Source: Candidatus Avelusimicrobium aviculae (GTDB taxonomy: Bacteria; Elusimicrobiota; Elusimicrobia; Elusimicrobiales; Elusimicrobiaceae). Taken from it: a stretch of DNA of 64,000 bases. How positions within the stretch are numbered: the first letter of the stretch is position 1; each line of letters begins with the position of its first letter. The stretch covers positions 1 through 64,000 of the forward strand of contig CALUXF010000001.1 in assembly GCA_944324655.1 (NCBI GenBank), read 5' to 3'. The notes beneath the pieces were generated by a model that was not told where the DNA came from, searched no databases, and worked only from the letters and a program-made list of their open reading frames with translations. The translations under genes and the position numbers were made by a program. Positions 7,490 to 16,837 of this stretch are shown in pieces.

Positions 7490-10078
7490 ATGATTAGAAC
7501 CGTAATTGATAAAGTTTTTGGAACAAAAAGCGAGAGAGACCTCAAAAAAATTCAGCATTATATAGATGCGGCCAACCGTTTTACGCAGGAATTTTCCAGC
7601 CTGACGGACGATGAATTAAAAGCCAAAACACAAGAATTTAAAGACCGTTTAGCCAAAGGCGAAACCCTGGATGATATCCTGTCCGAGGCTTTTGCCGTGG
7701 TGCGCTTGGCCGCCCAGCGCGTGATAGGCCTTCGCCCGTATGACGTACAGCTTTTGGGCGGCATTGTGCTGCATCAAGGTAAAATTGCCGAAATGGGCAC
7801 CGGGGAAGGTAAAACGCTGGTGGCGGTTCTGCCCTCTTATTTAAACGCGTTAACAGGCAAAGGGGTGCATGTGGTTACGGTGAACGACTACCTTGCCCGC
7901 CGCGACCGCCAATGGATGGGCCCTATTCATGAGTTTTTAGGCCTTACGGTGGGTTTTATCGGTCACGACATGAACAATGACGAACGCCGGGAAATGTACG
8001 CCAAAGACATCACCTATGTAACCAATAATGAACTGGGATTTGATTATTTGCGTGACAATATGGTGATTTCCCGTGAGGACCGCGTTCTTCGCCCGCTCAA
8101 TTATTGTATTGTGGACGAAGTGGACTCTATTTTAATAGACGAAGCCCGCACCCCGCTTATTATTTCCGGTCCGTCCGAACAAAGCACCGATAAATACTAT
8201 ATTGTAAACCGCCTGGTGCCCTCTTTAAAAGTACGTTTGATTACGGAAAAAGACGAAGTAAAAGCCAAATACGAAGGCACCAAGCTGGAAGAAGGATATG
8301 ACGCCATTGTGGACGAAAAAAACCACACCGCCACCCTTACGGAAACGGGTATTGCCAAGGCGGAACGCTTTTTAAACGTCCCCAATTTATATGATGATGT
8401 GGGAGCAGGTTGGGTGCATCACATTACCCAGGCTTTGCGGGCCCACCATTTGTATGAACGGGACGTGGCCTATGTGGTAAAAGACGGGGAAGTAATTATT
8501 GTGGACGAATTTACCGGCCGCTTAATGCCCGGCCGGCGCTGGAGCGACGGCTTGCACCAGGCTGTGGAAGCCAAAGAAGGGCTGCAAATTAAAGAAGAAA
8601 ACCAAACCTTGGCTACCATTACCTTCCAAAACTTCTTTAAACTGTATAAAAAGCTTTCCGGTATGACAGGCACCGCCATGACGGAAGCCAATGAGTTCTG
8701 GCAGATTTACAAGTTAGACGTGGTGGAAATCCGCCCCAACCGTCCTTCCCAGCGTATTGATTACCCGGACCAAGTCTTTTTAACGGAACGCGAGAAATTT
8801 AACGCCATTGTGCGCGAGGTGGAAGATTTATGGAAACAGGGCGCCCCGGTATTGGTGGGTACGCGCTCTATTGAAAAATCCGAAAAATTGTCCGCCATGC
8901 TGCGCGGCAAAGGGATTCCGCATAAAGTCTTAAACGCCAAATACCACGAGATGGAAGCCCAAATCATCAGCCAAGCCGGGCGCAAAGGGGCGGTAACCAT
9001 TGCCACCAATATGGCGGGCCGCGGTACGGATATTGTATTGGGCGGCAACCCGGCAGATCCCAAAGAACAGCAAGAAGTGAAAGAACACGGCGGTTTGCAC
9101 GTCATCGGCAGCGAGCGCCATGAAAGCCGCCGCATTGATAACCAGCTGCGCGGCCGCTGTGCCCGCCAGGGAGACCCGGGCTGCTCCCGCTTTTATGTAT
9201 CACTGGAAGACGAATTAATGCGTTTATTTGCCAATACGGCAAAAATTTCATCTATTTTAAGCGCTATGGGCATGAAAGAAGGGGAGGCGATAGAATCCCG
9301 CCTAATGACCCGCCAAATTGAAGGCGCCCAGCGCATGGTGGAAGGCCGCAACTTTGATATCCGCAAACAGCTTTTGGATTATGATAAAGTCATGAACCAG
9401 CAGCGCACCGCGGTATATGGCCTGCGCAACGCCATTTTGGATGGGCAGGACATGACCGAAAAAGCCTTGCAAATGATGGAAGAATGCATCTATGATTTGG
9501 TGGAAGCGTACTATCACCCCACCCATGCGGCAAAAAGTAATTTTGACGCGTTAAACGTGGCGTTAAAATCCCTTTTCCCCGTGAATTTTAATTATAATAT
9601 AGATAATGTTTCCGGCAAAACGCGCGACGCGCTGGCGGAGGAAATCTTCTCCCAGGTGAAAGAGTTGTACCACGCGCGCGTTGCTTATTTTGCCGAGCAA
9701 GGGCTGAATTTTGCGGAAATAGAGCGTATGCTTTTGCTGCAAATTTTAGACAGCGCTTGGAAACAAAATTTGTATGAGCTGGACCAGCTGCAAAACAGCG
9801 TCAGCCTGCGCGGTTATGCGCAGAAAGACCCACTTATTGAGTATCAGAAAGAAGCCTACAAATTATACTGCGCCATGATGAACCGCGTGCGGGATTTGAT
9901 GGTGGGCTACATTTTCCGCATACAGCTTCCGCCCCGGCGGGAGGCGCAGCCTGTGCGCCGGCAGGAAAACGCTTCCGGCCAACAGGAAGGCCCGGCCCAT
10001 AAAATAGGCCGCAATGACCCGTGCCCCTGTGGCAGCGGTAAAAAATATAAAAAATGCTGTGGAGCCAAACAAGCATGA
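7490..10078 (+). CDS. secA: Protein translocase ATPase SecA
   Basis: 862 residues from the ATG at 7490 (RBS AAGGAAG; an in-frame TTG at 7469 is less likely). SecA is the ATP-driven motor that pushes unfolded preproteins through SecYEG. Visible: Walker A GTGEGKT at ~104-109, DEAD-like VDEVDSILIDEAR at ~210, preprotein cross-linking domain, second helicase domain with TNMAGRGTDI near 505, helical scaffold, and the C-terminal zinc motif CPCGSGKKYKKCC that binds SecB or ribosomes. Normal length. First gene of an operon running to mscL; the next gene overlaps its stop. Confidence 0.98.
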   Translation: MIRTVIDKVFGTKSERDLKKIQHYIDAANRFTQEFSSLTDDELKAKTQEFKDRLAKGETLDDILSEAFAVVRLAAQRVIGLRPYDVQLLGGIVLHQGKIAEMGTGEGKTLVAVLPSYLNALTGKGVHVVTVNDYLARRDRQWMGPIHEFLGLTVGFIGHDMNNDERREMYAKDITYVTNNELGFDYLRDNMVISREDRVLRPLNYCIVDEVDSILIDEARTPLIISGPSEQSTDKYYIVNRLVPSLKVRLITEKDEVKAKYEGTKLEEGYDAIVDEKNHTATLTETGIAKAERFLNVPNLYDDVGAGWVHHITQALRAHHLYERDVAYVVKDGEVIIVDEFTGRLMPGRRWSDGLHQAVEAKEGLQIKEENQTLATITFQNFFKLYKKLSGMTGTAMTEANEFWQIYKLDVVEIRPNRPSQRIDYPDQVFLTEREKFNAIVREVEDLWKQGAPVLVGTRSIEKSEKLSAMLRGKGIPHKVLNAKYHEMEAQIISQAGRKGAVTIATNMAGRGTDIVLGGNPADPKEQQEVKEHGGLHVIGSERHESRRIDNQLRGRCARQGDPGCSRFYVSLEDELMRLFANTAKISSILSAMGMKEGEAIESRLMTRQIEGAQRMVEGRNFDIRKQLLDYDKVMNQQRTAVYGLRNAILDGQDMTEKALQMMEECIYDLVEAYYHPTHAAKSNFDALNVALKSLFPVNFNYNIDNVSGKTRDALAEEIFSQVKELYHARVAYFAEQGLNFAEIERMLLLQILDSAWKQNLYELDQLQNSVSLRGYAQKDPLIEYQKEAYKLYCAMMNRVRDLMVGYIFRIQLPPRREAQPVRRQENASGQQEGPAHKIGRNDPCPCGSGKKYKKCCGAKQA

Positions 10079-10527
10079 TGAATAAAATCAAACAAATTTT
10101 GTTGTTGTTGTGCGCATTGGGCATTATTGCGTCCATCCCTATGTTTCTTGCCCGCCGCAGTACGATAGAGGCGGACATGCCCGCCCTGTCCAGCGAAGAA
10201 ATTATCGCCAATAAAGAAGATTACCAGCGTCAAGTGGCGGAGCAAGAAGCCCAAGAACGCGCCCGCCGTGTAGCCAAAGCGCGCGCGGCTAATTATGCCT
10301 GCCAGGAGGACAGCGATTGTATTATTGTGGATAAAGACCCTTGCGGCTGTTTAATAGGCCCTAAAGGCGTGGTGGCCATTAATGCGTCCCGTTCGTTGGA
10401 GTTTACCCAAAGCTTGGGCAATGTAATGGCAAAAGCCTGCCCGGAAGGGGCTCCTTCTACGGAAAAAGAATGCAGCCCTTCCGCCCGCGCGGTATGCCGC
10501 AATAAAACTTGCAAGATTATTTATTAA
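10075..10527 (+). CDS. Small exported/anchored Cys-rich protein, unknown
   Basis: 150 residues from the ATG that overlaps the secA stop (ATGATG; either ATG possible). One N-terminal hydrophobic anchor, then a charged helical stretch, then a ~75-residue Cys-rich domain with eight cysteines (CQEDSDCIIVDKDPCGCLIG and a C-terminal C-x5-C-x3-C series), likely disulfide-bonded outside the cytoplasm. The C-x4-DC...CGC pattern recurs in uncharacterised bacterial secreted proteins. Translationally coupled to secA and followed 8 bp later by lnt, suggesting an envelope role, but no function can be assigned. Confidence 0.75.
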   Translation: MMNKIKQILLLLCALGIIASIPMFLARRSTIEADMPALSSEEIIANKEDYQRQVAEQEAQERARRVAKARAANYACQEDSDCIIVDKDPCGCLIGPKGVVAINASRSLEFTQSLGNVMAKACPEGAPSTEKECSPSARAVCRNKTCKIIY

Positions 10528-10535
10528 GGAGAGGT

Positions 10536-12155
10536 ATGCCTTTGTTTCGCCGTAAATTCTTGGCCGAGCCTTCGCAAAACAAGCCTTCTTTTAAAGGCCG
10601 CGCGGCGGCGTTTGGCAAAGCAAGCTGCCGGGTTATCTTTTTGATCCTATGCGCGGCGGCCACGGCGGTATTGGTTAAATGCAGTTATCCCCGCGTGTCT
10701 CACTATGCATTGGGTTGGGTGGCGCTGGCGCCTTTTATTATGGGTGTGGTGCGCGTTAAAAAATTGTGGGGCGCTTTTATTTATTCCTGGTTTACCGCCG
10801 TGTTGCTTTACGGCGGTATTTTTTGGTGGGTGTTTCGCACCTGTTATGAGGGTGGAGGCATGAGCGCCGCGCAGTCTTACGGGGCTTGGCTGGGCTTATC
10901 GGCCCTGATAGGGCTTCAGTTTGCTTTTTGGGGAACAAGCTGTTTCTTTCTTAAAAAATTAAAATTTTTATTTCCTGTTTTGGCGGCTTGCGCCTGGGTG
11001 GCGCTTGAGTGGCTTCATCAAACCATTGCTTTTTATGGGCTGGGTTTCCCGTGGTTTATGTTAGGGTATTCCCAGTGGAATTTCCCGCACGCTATTCAAA
11101 TAGCTTCTTTAACCGGCGTATACGGCGTTAGTTTTGCCTTGGCGTTTACCGGGGTAAGCGTAGGTTATGCCTTTAGCGCAAAAGCCGGTTTTAAAGGGGG
11201 AGTATTTCAAATTTTAGCGGCCGGGTTGTTGTTTGGGGGCGTGTGCGGCTATGGAAATTGGAAACTTAACCGCCCGGAACACAAAGCCTTGCTCAGCATG
11301 CAGGCGGCTGTGATGCAGCCGAATATTGACCAGTATAAAAAGTGGTCTCCCCAGTTTGAAGCGGAAATTCTGGCTACTTTGCAGGATATGGGGGCCCAGC
11401 TGAAAGACAGCGGTGCCATGCTGGCTGTTTGGCCGGAAAGCGCGGTGCCGGGTATGCTCACGCAGGAGCCGTATTTTAGTTTGTTTGACCAGATTTCGGT
11501 GGACGCGGGGGTTTTTCAAGCGGTGGGTTCTAATATAGAAGAGAATGGTAAACAATATGTGGGGGCCTATGTTTTATCGCCGTTTGCGGAGGATGCGCAA
11601 GAATACCGCAAGATAAAATTAGTTCCGTTTGGGGAGTATATCCCCATGGAAAATTGGGTGCGCAAAATTGCCTCCGATGTAGAAGTATTGGGGGAGCTGG
11701 GCTCTTTTACCCCCGGTTTGCCCAATCAACCGCTTGCGCAGGTTTCCAGCGTGCCCATAGGTCTAACCGTGTGTTATGAATCCATTTTCCCGCAGTTATG
11801 GCTGCGGCAGAACCGGGCCGGCGCCAAAGTGTTTGTTAACGTTACCAATGACGCATGGTTTTTTGATTCAGACGCTCCTTACCAGCATTTGGCGGTAAAC
11901 GCTTTGCGCGCGGTGGAAACAGGCCGCCCGGTGCTGCGTTCCGCCAATACGGGCATTTCCGCCATTATTGACCGTTTTGGCCGTGTTTTGCAAACCGCTC
12001 CGCTTAATACCCGCGCCATTTTGCGCGGCGGAGCCGCCTTGCCTATCCATGATGCCAAGAATTTTTATACCCAATGGGGGGATTGGTTCGCCTGGCTGTG
12101 TGCCGTATTTTATTTTACTTTGTTAATTTCCACTTTTGTTTTCGCTTATGAATAA
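10536..12155 (+). CDS. lnt: Apolipoprotein N-acyltransferase
   Basis: 539 residues from the ATG at 10536 (RBS AAGGAGAG). Lnt transfers the third acyl chain onto the N-terminal Cys of lipoproteins at the periplasmic face of the inner membrane. The N-terminal ~240 residues form about six membrane helices; the C-terminal nitrilase-like domain has the catalytic triad in [10 protein letters not shown] (Glu), [12 protein letters not shown] (Lys) and TVCYESIFP (Cys). A last hydrophobic helix ends the protein. It implies a Gram-negative-style lipoprotein pathway; a lipobox protein is encoded at 16418-16828. Overlaps prfB by 8 bp. Confidence 0.96.
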   Translation: MPLFRRKFLAEPSQNKPSFKGRAAAFGKASCRVIFLILCAAATAVLVKCSYPRVSHYALGWVALAPFIMGVVRVKKLWGAFIYSWFTAVLLYGGIFWWVFRTCYEGGGMSAAQSYGAWLGLSALIGLQFAFWGTSCFFLKKLKFLFPVLAACAWVALEWLHQTIAFYGLGFPWFMLGYSQWNFPHAIQIASLTGVYGVSFALAFTGVSVGYAFSAKAGFKGGVFQILAAGLLFGGVCGYGNWKLNRPEHKALLSMQAAVMQPNIDQYKKWSPQFEAEILATLQDMGAQLKDSGAMLAVWPESAVPGMLTQEPYFSLFDQISVDAGVFQAVGSNIEENGKQYVGAYVLSPFAEDAQEYRKIKLVPFGEYIPMENWVRKIASDVEVLGELGSFTPGLPNQPLAQVSSVPIGLTVCYESIFPQLWLRQNRAGAKVFVNVTNDAWFFDSDAPYQHLAVNALRAVETGRPVLRSANTGISAIIDRFGRVLQTAPLNTRAILRGGAALPIHDAKNFYTQWGDWFAWLCAVFYFTLLISTFVFAYE

Positions 12156-13266
12156 TATTGAATTTACTGATGTAGACACCAAAATAGCTTCTTTAGAAGA
12201 GCGCTTGGGCAAAATCGGCGCCATTGTGAATGTGCCTGCCAAAACGCAGGAAATAGCCTCCTTGGAAAAACGCACCGCCGAGCCGGATTTTTGGAACGAC
12301 AACCAAACCGCCCAAGCGCTTACACGCCAGCTGGACGGACTTAAAACAGCCGTATCTTCTTACCAGCAATTAGCCAAACAAGTGGCTGATGCGCGCGCCT
12401 GGTACGATTTGTGCAAAGAAATGCAAGACGCGGCCGAACTGCAAAACTTATACGCTTCTTTGGCGGATACGGAAAAGCAGATGGAGCGCAAAGAAAGTGA
12501 AATAACCCTTTCGGAACCCAATGACAAACTAAACGCCATTTTAACCATTCACGCCGGTGCCGGCGGAACGGAATCGTGCGATTGGGCGCAGATGTTGTTT
12601 CGTATGTATACGCGCTGGGCGGAACAGCACGGCTTTAAAGTGTCTGTAACCGATTCCCAACCCGGCGACGAAGCCGGTCTTAAAACCGTCAGCGCCATTA
12701 TAGAAGGCCCTTTCGCTTATGGCTATTTAAAAGGGGAAAACGGCGTGCACCGCTTGGTGCGCGTGTCCCCGTTTGACGCCAACAGCCGCCGCCATACTTC
12801 TTTTGCTTCGTGCGACGTATTGCCCGATATTGATGAAAACATCAATATAGAAATACCGGAGAAAGACATCCAGCTGGAAACTAGCCGCGCCGGCGGCCAC
12901 GGCGGGCAAAACGTAAACAAGGTGGAAAGCGCCGTGCGGCTGCTGCATATTCCCACGGGGATAGTGGTCTCCTGCCGCATAGAACGCAGCCAGCTGCAAA
13001 ACCGCCAAACCGCCATGAAGATGTTAAAGGCCAAACTGTATGAACTGGAAATGGATAAAAAACGCAGCGAGGCCGAAAAACGCTACGGGCAAAAAGGCGA
13101 AATTGCCTGGGGGCACCAAATCCGCTCTTATGTGTTTATGCCGTACCAGCTGGTGAAAGACTTACGCACGGATTATGAAACTTCCCAGGTAAACGCCGTG
13201 ATGGACGGTGATTTGGACCCGTTCATTTTTGCCTATCTTAACCAACAGGCGGCATTAAAAAAATAA
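12148..13266 (+). CDS. prfB: Peptide chain release factor 2
   Basis: 372 residues from ATG 12148, inside the 3' end of lnt. RF2 recognises UGA/UAA; the SPF codon-recognition tripeptide is in [16 protein letters not shown] and the GGQ hydrolysis motif in [14 protein letters not shown]. The N-terminal region reads straight through to the conserved EPDFWND block with no in-frame UGA, so the autoregulatory +1 frameshift used by many bacteria is absent and control must differ. Start supported by translational coupling with lnt. hemW follows with a TAATG overlap. Confidence 0.96.
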   Translation: MNNIEFTDVDTKIASLEERLGKIGAIVNVPAKTQEIASLEKRTAEPDFWNDNQTAQALTRQLDGLKTAVSSYQQLAKQVADARAWYDLCKEMQDAAELQNLYASLADTEKQMERKESEITLSEPNDKLNAILTIHAGAGGTESCDWAQMLFRMYTRWAEQHGFKVSVTDSQPGDEAGLKTVSAIIEGPFAYGYLKGENGVHRLVRVSPFDANSRRHTSFASCDVLPDIDENINIEIPEKDIQLETSRAGGHGGQNVNKVESAVRLLHIPTGIVVSCRIERSQLQNRQTAMKMLKAKLYELEMDKKRSEAEKRYGQKGEIAWGHQIRSYVFMPYQLVKDLRTDYETSQVNAVMDGDLDPFIFAYLNQQAALKK

Positions 13267-14369
13267 TGACCACGGGCCTTTACGTTCACATCCCTTTTTG
13301 CCGCCAGAAATGCAATTATTGTGATTTTGCCTCCTACCCCGGGCAAGAAGCGCTTATTCCCGCGTATTTGGCCGCCTTGGAGGAGGAGGCTTCTTTATAC
13401 TCCGGGCGCGCTTTCCAAACGCTTTACATCGGCGGCGGGACGCCCAGTTTGTTAAGCGCCGCGCAGTTACAGGCCCTGTGTGATTTGCTGGCCCGGATAA
13501 CCGGCCCGTTTTCTGCTTTGCGGGAAGTTACCTGCGAGGCCAACCCGGAAAGCCTCACCCCGCAAAAACTAACCGTTTTAAAAGCGGCGGGGGTAAATCG
13601 CCTTAGCATGGGGCTGCAAAGCTGGCATAATGAAGAATTGAAAACACTGGGGCGCATTCACAGCCGGGAAGATTTTTTAAAAGCGTATCATGCCGCCCGG
13701 CAAGCGGGCTTTACCAATATAAATATAGATTTAATTGCCGGCCTGCCCGGCCAAACGCTGGAAAGTTTTTTGGCGGGCCTTGCGGGAGTGCTTTCCTTGC
13801 GCCCGCAGCATATTTCCGTTTATGGGCTGCAGATAGAGGAGGGGACCCCGTTTTTTGAGCGCGGCGTATTGTGTGACCAGCTTCTTATGCGCCGCATGTT
13901 GGAACAGACCCACCGCCGTTTGTGTGCCGCGGGGTTTGAGCATTATGAAATTTCCAACTTTGCCCTTCCCGGCTGCCGCGCGCAGCATAACACGCATTAT
14001 TGGCAAAACGGGGAATACGTGGGATTGGGCGCGGCGGCGGCTTCTTACTTAAACGGGCGGCGCAGCCAAAACACGGCAAACATAGCGGAGTACATTCAAA
14101 AAATAAACCGGGGGGAATGCGCTGTTGTGTTTGAAGAAACCTTGGAGGGCAAAGCCAAACTGGGGGAAAGCCTCATGCTGGGGCTTAGGCAATTGGACGG
14201 TTTTACCCCTTCTAAATCCATGTGGCGGGCTTTTGGGAAAGAAATTGACAAACATATTCAAAACGGGTTGCTGGCGCAAAAAAATAATACAATAAAATTA
14301 ACTTTTGAGGGGCTGTTTTTAGCTAATGAAGTGTTTTATAGTTTTGTAGCCCCCTTTGAGGACGCATGA
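13266..14369 (+). CDS. hemW: HemW-type radical SAM protein (heme chaperone family)
   Basis: 367 residues. The radical-SAM CxxxCxxC cluster site is at the N-terminus (CRQKCNYCDF); the extra aromatic-Cys pattern is that of HemN/HemW. GGGTPS, EANPES and SMGLQS follow. The length (~370) and the missing N-terminal extension fit HemW, thought to insert or carry heme, rather than true coproporphyrinogen dehydrogenase HemN (~450). Stop-start overlap with prfB and a 4-bp overlap with the next gene. Many genomes annotate this as oxygen-independent coproporphyrinogen oxidase. Confidence 0.88.
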   Translation: MTTGLYVHIPFCRQKCNYCDFASYPGQEALIPAYLAALEEEASLYSGRAFQTLYIGGGTPSLLSAAQLQALCDLLARITGPFSALREVTCEANPESLTPQKLTVLKAAGVNRLSMGLQSWHNEELKTLGRIHSREDFLKAYHAARQAGFTNINIDLIAGLPGQTLESFLAGLAGVLSLRPQHISVYGLQIEEGTPFFERGVLCDQLLMRRMLEQTHRRLCAAGFEHYEISNFALPGCRAQHNTHYWQNGEYVGLGAAAASYLNGRRSQNTANIAEYIQKINRGECAVVFEETLEGKAKLGESLMLGLRQLDGFTPSKSMWRAFGKEIDKHIQNGLLAQKNNTIKLTFEGLFLANEVFYSFVAPFEDA

Positions 14370-15091
14370 AATTAACCGCTGTTCACACCCATGTGTTTAA
14401 AGAGAATGCGGATTTGCCTTTATTTATTAAAGACTACATTCCCTCTTTGGAGGAAAACACCGTTTTGGCGGTGGCTTCCAAGCTGGTGTGTTTATGGCAG
14501 GGTTTAAGCGTTCCTTATCAGAACGCCGCCCAAAAAGAAGCGCTTATTAAGAAGGAAAGCAGCGCCGCTTTAAAAACGCCTTTGGCTTGGCTGACTATTA
14601 AAGCCGGCATGGTGATGACAAACGCCGGGGTGGACGAATCCAACGCGCAGGGCAAACTGCTTTTACTGCCTAAAGACTGTTACCGCGCGGCGGCGGATTT
14701 GCGCGCCCGTCTGCAAACTGTTTACGGCATAAAAAACCTGGGCGTGCTGATTACCGACAGCATGATTTTGCCCCTGCGTGCCGGCGTGGTGGCGGGGGCG
14801 GTGGGCTATGCGGGGTTTAAAGGCGTGCGGGATTTGCGCGGAAAGCCGGATATTTATGGGAAAAAATTGGCCGTTACGCTGGTAAACGCGGCGGACAGCT
14901 TGGCCTCTGCCGCGGCTTTGTGCATGGGGGAAGCCAACGAACAAACCCCCCTATGCGTAATTGAGCAGGCTCCCGTAACGTTTAGCGATGAAATAAACCC
15001 CCGGGAGATTTCCTATCCGGTGCAGGACGATTTATATACCCCGCTTTTTAGGGCGGCGGGATTAATTAGCCAAGGAGAGAAAAATGATTAA
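14366..15091 (+). CDS. CofE-like (F420-0:glutamate ligase fold) protein
   Basis: 241 residues, aligning in pattern with the catalytic core of coenzyme F420-0:L-glutamate ligase. VMTNAGVDESNAQGKLLLLP corresponds to the conserved ANAGIDESN region, and VLITDSMILPLRAGVVAGAVGYAG to the SDS-x-GRPWR block; in the latter the usual GRP is replaced by ILP, so substrate use may differ. No other F420 genes are visible. It could glutamylate another molecule. Overlaps hemW by 4 bp and mscL by 8 bp, so translationally coupled to both. Confidence 0.75.
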   Translation: MKLTAVHTHVFKENADLPLFIKDYIPSLEENTVLAVASKLVCLWQGLSVPYQNAAQKEALIKKESSAALKTPLAWLTIKAGMVMTNAGVDESNAQGKLLLLPKDCYRAAADLRARLQTVYGIKNLGVLITDSMILPLRAGVVAGAVGYAGFKGVRDLRGKPDIYGKKLAVTLVNAADSLASAAALCMGEANEQTPLCVIEQAPVTFSDEINPREISYPVQDDLYTPLFRAAGLISQGEKND

Positions 15092-15548
15092 AAACATATT
15101 GGCGGAATTTAAAAAGTTTGTCATGCGCGGCAATGTGATTGATATGTCTGTTGGTATCATTATCGGCGCGGCGTTCACCAAGATAGTTAATTCCATGGTG
15201 TCTGATATTTTAATGCCGCCCTTGGGGTTGTTGATGGGGAAGGTGGATTTTTCCAACTGGTTTATTGTGCTTAAACCGGGGGCTTCCACCCCGGCGCCTT
15301 ACGAATCGTTATCCGCCGCGCAGGCGGCTGGGGCCACCACGTTAAATATTGGCAATCTGCTCAATGCGGTGATTAGTTTTTTAATTGTGGCGCTGTGTAT
15401 TTTTATGCTGATAAAGCTGATTAATAAGCTAAACGCGCTCAAAGAAACCCCGGCCGAGGCTCCCACCACCAAAAAATGCCCTTATTGCTGTATGGAAATC
15501 CCGCTGGAAGCCACCCGCTGCGGGCATTGTACTTCTTCTTTAAAATAA
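15084..15548 (+). CDS. mscL: Large-conductance mechanosensitive channel with C-terminal zinc ribbon
   Basis: 154 residues (RBS AAGGAGAG). The N-terminal 105 residues are a standard MscL subunit: N-terminal amphipathic helix, TM1 with VIDMSVGIIIGAAFTKIV, periplasmic loop, TM2. It opens under membrane tension to release solutes on osmotic downshock. The C-terminal helix leads into CPYCCMEIPLEATRCGHC, a two-CxxC zinc ribbon not needed for channel function in model systems. Last gene of the secA operon; a strong terminator follows. Confidence 0.95.
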   Translation: MIKNILAEFKKFVMRGNVIDMSVGIIIGAAFTKIVNSMVSDILMPPLGLLMGKVDFSNWFIVLKPGASTPAPYESLSAAQAAGATTLNIGNLLNAVISFLIVALCIFMLIKLINKLNALKETPAEAPTTKKCPYCCMEIPLEATRCGHCTSSLK

Positions 15549-15554
15549 ATTTTA

Positions 15555-15581
15555 CCCTCCGTTTAAAACGGAGGGTTTTTA
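15555..15581 (+). terminator. Terminator of the secA-mscL operon
   Basis: ACCCTCCGTTT / AAACGGAGGGT hairpin with a T run. Confidence 0.88.
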
Positions 15582-15628
15582 ATCTGTTTTCTTGCCAAGG
15601 GGTATGATATTTTTTACACTAAAATAGT

Positions 15629-16333
15629 ATGATTTACTTTGCACACCGCGGGGCCAGCGGGCTTAGGCCGCAAAATTCTCTCTGCGCGTTTGCTTTGGCG
15701 CGGGAATTGGGCGCCACAGCGTACGAGCTGGACGTGCATTTAACCAAAGACAAATGGACCGTCATCCACCATGATTATTCTTTAAAAGATACCACAGGGG
15801 TGGACGTACAAATTAAAGACTTGTCTTTGGCGCAGCTGCACAAATACCCGCTTATCAACCGTTTTTCCGCGGACATTTGCCAAGTACCCACTTTGCGTGA
15901 CTTGCTGCCCGTTATTCAGGAAGACCTGCAAATTTTAAATATAGAAATTAAGAACGACGGCAACCGTTACCCCGGCATAGAGCGCGTACTTTTAAGAAAT
16001 TTGGAATTGTACGCCCCAGAATCTTTTCCAAAACTGCTTATTTCCAGTTTTGATTATGAAACCCTTGCGCGGGTAAGGGATTTGCATAAAAACATTAAAA
16101 TAGGGCATTTGTGCCGCCAATTTGACCTGTCTAAAACCCTTGCGCTGGGGGCGTACAGCGTACATATGAACCAAACCCGCATTACTCCCCCAATTATTTC
16201 CTCCTGCCATACGCATGGGTTAAAAGTGTTTGTGTATACGGTAAATGACCCGGAGCACGCCCGGGAATTGCAGGCCCAGGGGGTGGACGGGATTTTTACG
16301 GACCGGGTGGACCTTTTTGTAAAAAAGAAATAA
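15629..16333 (+). CDS. Glycerophosphodiester phosphodiesterase
   Basis: 234 residues. GDPD TIM-barrel motifs: YFAHRGASGLRPQNS (HR and E/N box), YELDVHLTKD with metal-binding E and D, HHDYSLKDTTG, LNIEIKND, and the C-terminal VYTVNDP / GVDGIFTDRVD. It hydrolyses glycerophosphodiesters to sn-glycerol-3-phosphate plus alcohol; no signal peptide, so cytosolic (UgpQ-like). The start has no RBS: TACACT at 15615-15620 lies 8 bp before the ATG, so the transcript may be leaderless. One position (RPQNS) has Gln where Glu is usual in the family's RPENT block; catalytic effect unclear. Confidence 0.9.
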   Translation: MIYFAHRGASGLRPQNSLCAFALARELGATAYELDVHLTKDKWTVIHHDYSLKDTTGVDVQIKDLSLAQLHKYPLINRFSADICQVPTLRDLLPVIQEDLQILNIEIKNDGNRYPGIERVLLRNLELYAPESFPKLLISSFDYETLARVRDLHKNIKIGHLCRQFDLSKTLALGAYSVHMNQTRITPPIISSCHTHGLKVFVYTVNDPEHARELQAQGVDGIFTDRVDLFVKKK

Positions 16334-16387
16334 TGTTTACTTTGTTGGCAAAAATGTTTTTGCGCTAAGGTGAAGAGTATATAAAAA

Positions 16388-16411
16388 ACCCGGTTTGTTA
16401 AAACCGGGTTT
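16388..16411. terminator. Bidirectional terminator between convergent genes
   Basis: AACCCGGTTT/AAACCGGGTT hairpin flanked by A and T runs on both sides; serves glpQ-like (+) and the lipoprotein gene (-). Confidence 0.88.
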
Positions 16412-16417
16412 TTGTTA

Positions 16418-16828
16418 TTAATAATATTCGTCGGCTCCCACATCTTCCATCGGTGCGGCTTCTTCCGCCGGGGCCGCCATGCCGTAATATTGTTCGGGCG
16501 AATAGCGTTTGGGTTTCTGCCACAGGCGTTTTTCTTTTTTATAATCTCCGTCATTGGGTACGCCGGGAACTTGCGGCTGTTGGCGGTCATCGTAAAAGTA
16601 AATATTTTTTTCATCCGGGGAAGGTTCCAAATTGAATATATATTCCGACTCCACCACCGGAGGCGCTTCTCTTCGCGCTTTTTGGGCTTCCGGGGAAAGA
16701 TCGGCCAGGTAGTCCTCTTCCGTTAAATAAATTTTACGGTTATATTGGGCCTTGCGTTGATTGCTGGTGCATGCGGCCAGCAAGCCGGCGCAAAGTAAAA
16801 AAACGGTTAATTTGAACAATGTTTTCAT
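16418..16828 (-). CDS. Small lipoprotein, unknown function
   Basis: 136 residues with a lipoprotein signal peptide and lipobox LLAACTSN, so the mature protein begins at Cys20. The rest is acidic, Pro/Tyr-rich and low-complexity (repeated YL, EEDY, EYY), without recognisable domain, probably disordered and tethered to a membrane. Lies 9 bp downstream of folD in the same direction. Processing would need the Lnt encoded nearby. Confidence 0.8.
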   Translation of the reverse strand: MKTLFKLTVFLLCAGLLAACTSNQRKAQYNRKIYLTEEDYLADLSPEAQKARREAPPVVESEYIFNLEPSPDEKNIYFYDDRQQPQVPGVPNDGDYKKEKRLWQKPKRYSPEQYYGMAAPAEEAAPMEDVGADEYY

Positions 16829-16837
16829 GGGCTCTCC

